The notes below the pieces were generated by a model. The model saw only the letters and a list, made by a program, of their open reading frames with translations. It had not been told where the DNA came from and did no database searches. Positions 14,293-18,403 of a stretch of 18,403 nucleotides of DNA are shown piece by piece; the stretch's first letter is position 1; every line of letters starts with the position of its first letter. A program made the position numbers and the translations under genes. This stretch comes from CAKUIA01 sp034180465 (lineage in GTDB: Bacteria > Verrucomicrobiota > Verrucomicrobiia > Opitutales > Intestinicryptomonadaceae). The stretch covers positions 1 through 18,403 of the forward strand of contig JAXFOH010000028.1 of NCBI GenBank assembly GCA_034180465.1, given 5' to 3'.

Positions 14293-15065
14293 TGCAGTGT
14301 AAGTTTTTTAGATGCCACATTAGACGATTGGTATTCGGGCAAGGACGAATCGTATAATTTGTCCATAAGTCCGCCGCGCCTGAACGAAAAGCTGTCGCTT
14401 TTTCCAACTATAATATGTTCTATTAAGTCTACGTTAATTGTGCGGCAGGTTTGCGCAAGAGTTTCGGTAAGGTAAATGTCGTTTTCCGAGGGCGTGCAGT
14501 TGCCGCTTGGGTGGTTGTGCGCCAAAACTATGCTCGAAGCCGAAAGCCTTATTGCGTGCTCTACAATCTTTCGCACGTCTACCGAGGCCGACGAAGCAGA
14601 CCCTGCCGAAATTCTTATCGCGCCGCCGCCCAGCATTTCAAGTTGCGAATTTAGGCAAACGATTTCGAAAACTTCAAACGGATATTGGCAGATTCTGCTT
14701 TTAAAATATTTTATAAGCGAGTCGATTGAGGCGGGCTGCCCGTTTTCGCCCGTAAGGCTTTGCTTGTTTGCGGCCTCTATGCAAAGGCGCAAAATTTTTA
14801 CGGAACAAAGCGCGTTAGGCCCGAAGCCTTTTATTTCAAGAAGGTCGTTGTCGCTTGCGTATAGTACGCCGCCAACCGAGCCGAAACGGTTTATCAGGGC
14901 CTTTGCAAGAGGCTTTACATCTATGCGCGGTATGCACAGCATAAGGAAAAGCTCCATACACTCGTAGTCGGCAATGTCGTTTAGCTTGCCGCTTAAAAGG
15001 CGTTCGCGCAGGCGTTGCCTGTGCCCGCTTGCGGTGTTTTCCATATCAAATGGCTGGCTTTTCAT
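14289..15065 (-). CDS. radC: RadC/UPF0758 family JAB-domain protein
   Basis: A 258-residue RadC-type protein. The N-terminal helix-hairpin-helix part shows DYECMELFLML (33-43), DVKPLAKALINRFGSVGGVL (49-68) and EIKGFGPN (77-84). The C-terminal JAB/MPN domain has the metal motif HNHPSGNCTPSEND (H183, H185, D196) and EHIIVG (216-221). The tail from about 240 is variable. The family is named after a radiation phenotype later assigned elsewhere; its biochemical role is still unclear, and a metalloprotease-like or nuclease-linked role has been proposed. Overlaps of ATGA join it to thiD upstream and tsaD downstream. It is complete, and the metal ligands are intact. Confidence 0.94.
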   Translation of the reverse strand: MKSQPFDMENTASGHRQRLRERLLSGKLNDIADYECMELFLMLCIPRIDVKPLAKALINRFGSVGGVLYASDNDLLEIKGFGPNALCSVKILRLCIEAANKQSLTGENGQPASIDSLIKYFKSRICQYPFEVFEIVCLNSQLEMLGGGAIRISAGSASSASVDVRKIVEHAIRLSASSIVLAHNHPSGNCTPSENDIYLTETLAQTCRTINVDLIEHIIVGKSDSFSFRRGGLMDKLYDSSLPEYQSSNVASKKLTLQ

Positions 15066-15847
15066 TTTTTGTCGGGAAAGTGGTTTATAAATTTTTCGCC
15101 TGCAACTAAAACGGGGTTTTGCATTCCGCTTAGCAGGTATTTGCGAGCGTTTTCTACCGAATCTTTAAGGGATTTGCCTTTTGCAAAGTTTGCGCAAATT
15201 GCCGCGCTTAGCGTGCAGCCGCTGCCGTGTGTGTTTATGTCTAATATGCGGCTTGCCTGCCACGAAAACATTTCCTTGTTTTTTGTGCAAAGCACATCGG
15301 TTAAAACGCTGCCCTTTAAATGCCCGCCCTTTAACAATACCGCCGTATTTACAATATCAGAAAGCTCTTTTGCGGCCTCGAATATATCGCATACAGGCTT
15401 GCCAAGCAAAAATTGCGCTTCGTCTAAATTCGGGGTTATAACTTCGGCAAGCGGCAAAAGGCGCGTTTTTAATACGTCTATTGCATTGTCGCTTAAAAGC
15501 TTTGCCCCGCTTGTAGAAATCATTACGGTGTCGGCGACAAACCTTATTTTTGGGTGCGCTTCGGCAAAGTCGGCAAGGGTGTTTATGCAGTCGGCGTCGA
15601 ACAACATTCCGCACTTCATTGCTTTTGGCGCAAAGAACTTTGCAACGGCGTTTAGTTGCTCTTTTAAAAATTGTGCCGATACATTAAAGACGCCGCGAAC
15701 CTTGTCGGGATTTTGCGCCGTTAACGCCGCAATTGCCGACGTTGCAAAAACGCCGTTTGCCGCAAATGTAAGCATGTCGGCCTGAATGCCCGCGCCGCCG
15801 CCCGAATCGCTGCCTGCAACGGTTAAAGCTGTGCATAATCCCGTCAT
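15062..15847 (-). CDS. thiD: Hydroxymethylpyrimidine/phosphomethylpyrimidine kinase
   Basis: A 261-residue ribokinase-fold enzyme of normal ThiD length. It phosphorylates HMP and HMP-P to HMP-PP for thiamine synthesis. Seen: VAGSDSGGGAGIQADM (10-25) for substrate binding, ALTAQNP, DTVMISTSGAKLL in the middle, TPNLDEAQFLL, and the anion-hole/catalytic motif NTHGSGCTLSAAI near residue 211. The frame stays open upstream to 16102, but the family start is MTGLCTALTVAGSDSG at 15847; the extra part lies antisense within rarA. There is no Shine-Dalgarno before this ATG. It overlaps radC by ATGA and is divergent from rarA over 73 bp. No thiC, thiE or riboswitch-like thi box is nearby, so a salvage role is as likely as de novo synthesis. 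Confidence 0.94.
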   Translation of the reverse strand: MTGLCTALTVAGSDSGGGAGIQADMLTFAANGVFATSAIAALTAQNPDKVRGVFNVSAQFLKEQLNAVAKFFAPKAMKCGMLFDADCINTLADFAEAHPKIRFVADTVMISTSGAKLLSDNAIDVLKTRLLPLAEVITPNLDEAQFLLGKPVCDIFEAAKELSDIVNTAVLLKGGHLKGSVLTDVLCTKNKEMFSWQASRILDINTHGSGCTLSAAICANFAKGKSLKDSVENARKYLLSGMQNPVLVAGEKFINHFPDKK

Positions 15848-15920
15848 ATTGCCAAAAGATAATGCACTATTTGACAAAACTTTCAAGATTTGCTTTAGTA
15901 TCTGAAAAAATTTTGGTTTT
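15848..15920. promoter_or_regulatory. Divergent promoter region thiD / rarA
   Basis: In this 73-bp gap a perfect -35 TTGACA lies at 15871-15876 for rarA, with TTTAGT (15894-15899) at 17 bp as the -10. On the minus strand TTGAAA (15886 to 15881) with CATTAT (15864 to 15859, 16-bp spacer) could serve thiD and would leave a leader of only a few bases. The two promoters overlap, so they may exclude each other. No THI-box-like conserved element was recognised. Confidence 0.45.
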
Positions 15921-17264
15921 ATGGATGCTCCTGTAAACAGTGTGTTCGACTTTGGCGAAAATACCCCAAGCAAAGAGCCGCGCGTATTGCAAAACGCGCC
16001 GCTTGCGGTAAGAATGCGCCCGCGCAATTTGTCGGAGGTTGCGGGCCATAAAAACATTTTGGGCGATAACTGCCTTTTGCCGAGGCTTATTAAAAGCGAC
16101 ACATTCGGCTCGATAATATTCTATGGTCCCCCCGGCTGCGGCAAAACAACTCTTGCCAACGTTATTGCGCAAACTACAAAAAGCAGGTTTGTAAAAATAA
16201 ACGCCGTGCTTTCTAACGTGGCCCAGCTTAGAGACGAGCTTAAGATGGCAAGGCTGCACAGCTCGGAAAAAACCATTTTGTTTATAGACGAAATACACCG
16301 CTTTAATAAATCCCAGCAAGACCTTCTTTTGCCAGATGTTGAAGACGGCAACATAAGGCTTATAGGGGCAACCACCCACAACCCGGGCTTTTTTATAAAT
16401 GCGCCGCTGCTTTCGCGCAGCCACCTTTTTAAGCTTGAGCCGCTTTCGGTAGAAGACGTTGTTTTGGTTTTAAACAGGGCGTTAAACGACACCGAAAGGG
16501 GCTTGGGCAACTACAAGTGCACGTTTGCCAAAGGGGCAATGACATCGCTTGCAAATATATGCGACGGCGATTTAAGGCGCGCTTTAAACGCGCTTGAAAC
16601 CATTGTGTTGGCAAAGGGCGCAAACAAAACCATAGACGAAAACGACATTAAGGCGTTTGCAAAGGAGCGCCAAATACGCTACGACGCCGACGAATACGAG
16701 CACTACGACACAATTAGCGCGTTCATAAAAAGTATGCGCGGCAGCGACCCAGACGCCGCCTTATATTGGCTTGCAAAAATGCTAAAGGGCGGCGAAGACC
16801 CCCGCTTTATTGCCAGAAGAATGGTAATTTTTGCCTCCGAAGACATAGGCTTGGCAGATTCGCGCGCGCTTTTGCTTGCAAATGCCGCTTTCGACGCCTG
16901 CGAAAGAGTGGGGCTGCCCGAATGCGAGCTTAACTTGGCGCATGTTGTTATCTTTTTGGCTACTGCCCCAAAAAGCAACAGCGCAACCGAGGCGATTTTT
17001 GCCGCAAAAGAAGAGGTGCAAAATAAGCCCATGCAAAAAGTGCCCGTATATTTAAGGGATTCGCACACGGCGTTTAACCGCAATTTGGGCAACGGTGCCG
17101 AATATATATACCCGCATATATGTCCAAACCATATTAGCGGACAAGACTATACTGAAAAGCCTGTGCGTTTCTACAACCCCAAGCCCTACGGTGCCGAAAG
17201 GCAGATTGCCGAACGGCTTGACAACTACAAGAAAATAAAGGAGAATCTGCGCAATGAGAAGTGA
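15921..17264 (+). CDS. rarA: Replication-associated recombination protein A (AAA+ ATPase)
   Basis: A 447-residue AAA+ clamp-loader-like ATPase (RarA/MgsA/WRNIP1), family-typical length. After a variable start, RMRPRNLSEVAGHKNIL (31-47) leads to Walker A GPPGCGKTT (69-77), Walker B ILFIDEIHRFNK (119-130), sensor LIGATTHNP (147-155) and the arginine finger region LLSRSHLFKLEPL (163-175). The C-terminal part has the tetramerisation segment HYDTISAFIKSMRGSDPDAA and closes with FYNPKPYGAE. RarA acts at stalled replication forks and binds SSB. It is preceded by a TTGACA promoter shared back to back with thiD. No Shine-Dalgarno is visible before the ATG. Its stop overlaps the next gene by 11 bp, so they form a unit. 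Confidence 0.96.
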   Translation: MDAPVNSVFDFGENTPSKEPRVLQNAPLAVRMRPRNLSEVAGHKNILGDNCLLPRLIKSDTFGSIIFYGPPGCGKTTLANVIAQTTKSRFVKINAVLSNVAQLRDELKMARLHSSEKTILFIDEIHRFNKSQQDLLLPDVEDGNIRLIGATTHNPGFFINAPLLSRSHLFKLEPLSVEDVVLVLNRALNDTERGLGNYKCTFAKGAMTSLANICDGDLRRALNALETIVLAKGANKTIDENDIKAFAKERQIRYDADEYEHYDTISAFIKSMRGSDPDAALYWLAKMLKGGEDPRFIARRMVIFASEDIGLADSRALLLANAAFDACERVGLPECELNLAHVVIFLATAPKSNSATEAIFAAKEEVQNKPMQKVPVYLRDSHTAFNRNLGNGAEYIYPHICPNHISGQDYTEKPVRFYNPKPYGAERQIAERLDNYKKIKENLRNEK

Positions 17265-17718
17265 TATGCAAGACCCTAAAGACGATTTTACACGCTTTGT
17301 GATAACGAGGCGCATAGAATTGCATTTTTGGAAAAACTGCGCCATTATAGGCTTCGGCATTTTGGCGGCAAGCTACATTTCGGGCGGGGCAATAAGCTTT
17401 GCAAACATATTTTCGTATGCGGCTTTGGTTGTTGCCGTTTGGCTTTTTAATTTTATAATACGCCCCGTTTTGGTTGTGTTTACGCTGCCCTTTATAGTTC
17501 TTACCTTCGGGGTTGGAATGCTTTTTATAAACGCGCTTGTTATTTGGATAGCCGCCGGGCTTATCCCTGGCATAAAATTTACTTCGTACTTTTGGGCGTT
17601 GCTTGCCGCCTTTATAACCGACGCCGTTTTTTGGCTGGTTGCAATGTTCGAGTCGGAACGCACTTTGCGAAAGAATAAAAAAAGGCGCAATGGCGACGAC
17701 GAAGCTATAGATATTTAG
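17254..17718 (+). CDS. Phage holin family 4 / YvlD-type small membrane protein
   Basis: A 154-residue membrane protein with four predicted helices at about 27-43, 52-68, 72-104 (long, probably a hairpin) and 112-131. The signature FIIRPVLVVFTLPF followed by TFGVGMLFINA and AGLIPGIKF is that of the Phage_holin_4_2/YvlD family. In spite of the name, these are mostly chromosomal proteins of unknown role, and no phage genes are nearby. The C-terminus is highly charged (RKNKKRR) and should face the cytoplasm. The start at 17254 lies inside the end of rarA and is supported by a strong Shine-Dalgarno AAGGAGA (17238-17244) nine bases upstream, better than at most genes here. An in-frame ATG at 17266 is less well placed. 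Confidence 0.85.
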   Translation: MRSDMQDPKDDFTRFVITRRIELHFWKNCAIIGFGILAASYISGGAISFANIFSYAALVVAVWLFNFIIRPVLVVFTLPFIVLTFGVGMLFINALVIWIAAGLIPGIKFTSYFWALLAAFITDAVFWLVAMFESERTLRKNKKRRNGDDEAIDI

Positions 17719-17724
17719 TTTTTT

Positions 17725-18345
17725 ATGGGCGGTTTTTTTAAGATTGCGTTGTTTGCGCTGTTTGCAACATTTGCGGCGGGTGTTTTTGCCGATTCGCCGT
17801 TTAGGTTCGATTTTGCGTTTGCAAACCCGTATAGCGTGTTGTCGGCATACGAGGGCAAATGGCTAGGTCACGAAACTTTGTGCATTATGCAAAAGCCCTT
17901 TATAAATTTCGATACCGAAAATACCTATGTGCGCAAAGACAAAAAAACTTTGGTAGGCAGCGGCGTTGTAAGCAGCAAGGGAATGCCCGTAAAGGTTAGC
18001 TCGGTAATGGAGGTAAAAAACGGGCAGCTTACGCTAAGGGTAAATTCGGGCAACTCGGGCAAAGCAATGGAGTATGTCGGGCAGATTTCGTTCAACAAGG
18101 TTTTGTGGTATAGGCCGCAAAAAATATTTATGCTGGAATTTACCGAAGACGTATTCTCGAAAAAAGACGGCTTTGTTGCTGTAAAAAGCTACGGCATACA
18201 CCCATATACCACGAAAAGGGGAGGGGTTTATATAGAGTCGTATTCCGAAATATCGCGCAAAGGCAATGCGCCTTTGCCCGACGGCAAAAAAAGCGGCGAA
18301 TTGAAAGATATTTCGCCCGCCGATTTAGGCGACTTGATGCTTTAA
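17725..18345 (+). CDS. Secreted protein of unknown function
   Basis: A 206-residue protein that I do not recognise. Residues 1-22 (GFFKIALFALFATFAAGVFA) are a clear signal peptide, so it should be periplasmic or secreted. No lipobox cysteine is present. The mature part contains FANPYSVLSAYEGKWLGHETL (36-56), then alternating short strands (TLVGSGVVSSKG, QLTLRVNSGNSG, KIFMLEFTED) and ends in a charged tail. A G-K-W-x-G segment near the start of a beta-rich body is reminiscent of lipocalin-like or DUF1579-type proteins, but this is only a resemblance. It follows the YvlD-like gene by 6 bp, so it is probably co-transcribed with rarA and that gene. The last 58 bp of the window after it hold nothing I can name, including no terminator. 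Confidence 0.75.
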   Translation: MGGFFKIALFALFATFAAGVFADSPFRFDFAFANPYSVLSAYEGKWLGHETLCIMQKPFINFDTENTYVRKDKKTLVGSGVVSSKGMPVKVSSVMEVKNGQLTLRVNSGNSGKAMEYVGQISFNKVLWYRPQKIFMLEFTEDVFSKKDGFVAVKSYGIHPYTTKRGGVYIESYSEISRKGNAPLPDGKKSGELKDISPADLGDLML

Positions 18346-18403
18346 TTTGCCGGATTTGTTAAGAATTTCTAAACGCCGCCTTTTTGCCGTTCCAAAAAAT
18401 AGT

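Noticed and set aside
14476..14967. A 163-codon open frame on the plus strand, antisense to radC
   Set aside because: RadC is intact on the other strand with all motifs; the frame is a shadow with no recognisable signature.
15848..16102. An 85-codon N-terminal extension of thiD
   Set aside because: It is antisense to rarA, and the family start with VAGSDSGGGAG follows directly after the ATG at 15847.
17254..17718. Interpretation of the small membrane protein as a sign of a prophage
   Set aside because: The family is named holin only by similarity; it is widespread on chromosomes, and no phage structural, lysis or integrase gene is in the window.

Overview
The window looks like a chromosomal stretch of a bacterium with housekeeping gene content, most likely a member of the Verrucomicrobiota or a related PVC lineage, probably from a low-oxygen habitat. 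The arguments are indirect. The L33 protein is the short form without zinc-binding cysteines and has a wording I associate with Verrucomicrobiota. PurM is the long (~400 aa) form otherwise familiar from Bacteroidota. Serine/threonine metabolism is represented by a ThrH-type phosphatase. Cytochrome c maturation is system II (CcsB/CcsA). Several intergenic gaps carry a perfect TTGACA hexamer of the ordinary sigma-70 type, which argues against Bacteroidota. Many start codons lack a Shine-Dalgarno sequence. A rubredoxin next to a complete flavodiiron protein suggests an anaerobe or microaerophile that must dispose of O2 or NO. The species assignment is an inference.

Layout, left to right. (1) 1-1286, minus: a secreted glycoside-hydrolase-like protein cut by the window edge. 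(2) 1466-1636, minus: rpmG, with its own terminator. (3) 1877-3310, plus: rubredoxin, a strong hairpin, then flavodiiron protein fprA. A bidirectional terminator follows at 3343-3382. (4) 3398-4573, minus: a DegT/DnrJ/EryC1-type aminotransferase. (5) 4574-4774: a divergent intergenic region with a paired repeat arrangement. (6) 4775-13208, plus: a tightly packed run of eight genes: 5'-3' exonuclease, yicC, tolB, thrH, purM, ychF, ccsB/resB, ccsA. (7) 13237-15847, minus: thiD-radC-tsaD, both junctions being ATGA overlaps, convergent with ccsA. (8) 15848-15920: a 73-bp divergent promoter region. (9) 15921-18345, plus: rarA, a small phage-holin-IV/YvlD-type membrane protein, and a secreted protein of unknown function.

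How the genes fit together: rubredoxin and FprA form an electron-donor/O2-or-NO-reductase pair. CcsB and CcsA form one heme export and ligation complex. RarA, RadC and the exonuclease concern DNA maintenance. YicC, YchF, TsaD and L33 belong to RNA and translation. ThrH, PurM and ThiD are biosynthetic. No rRNA, tRNA, CRISPR array, insertion sequence, phage module or defence island was seen. The longest gene-free stretch is about 240 bp (1637-1876). I do not find strong evidence for a wholly new system. The most unusual points are the split and extended CcsB/CcsA pair, the repeat architecture at 4664-4717, the hairpin between rubredoxin and fprA, the edge-truncated glycoside-hydrolase-like protein and the scarcity of Shine-Dalgarno sequences.
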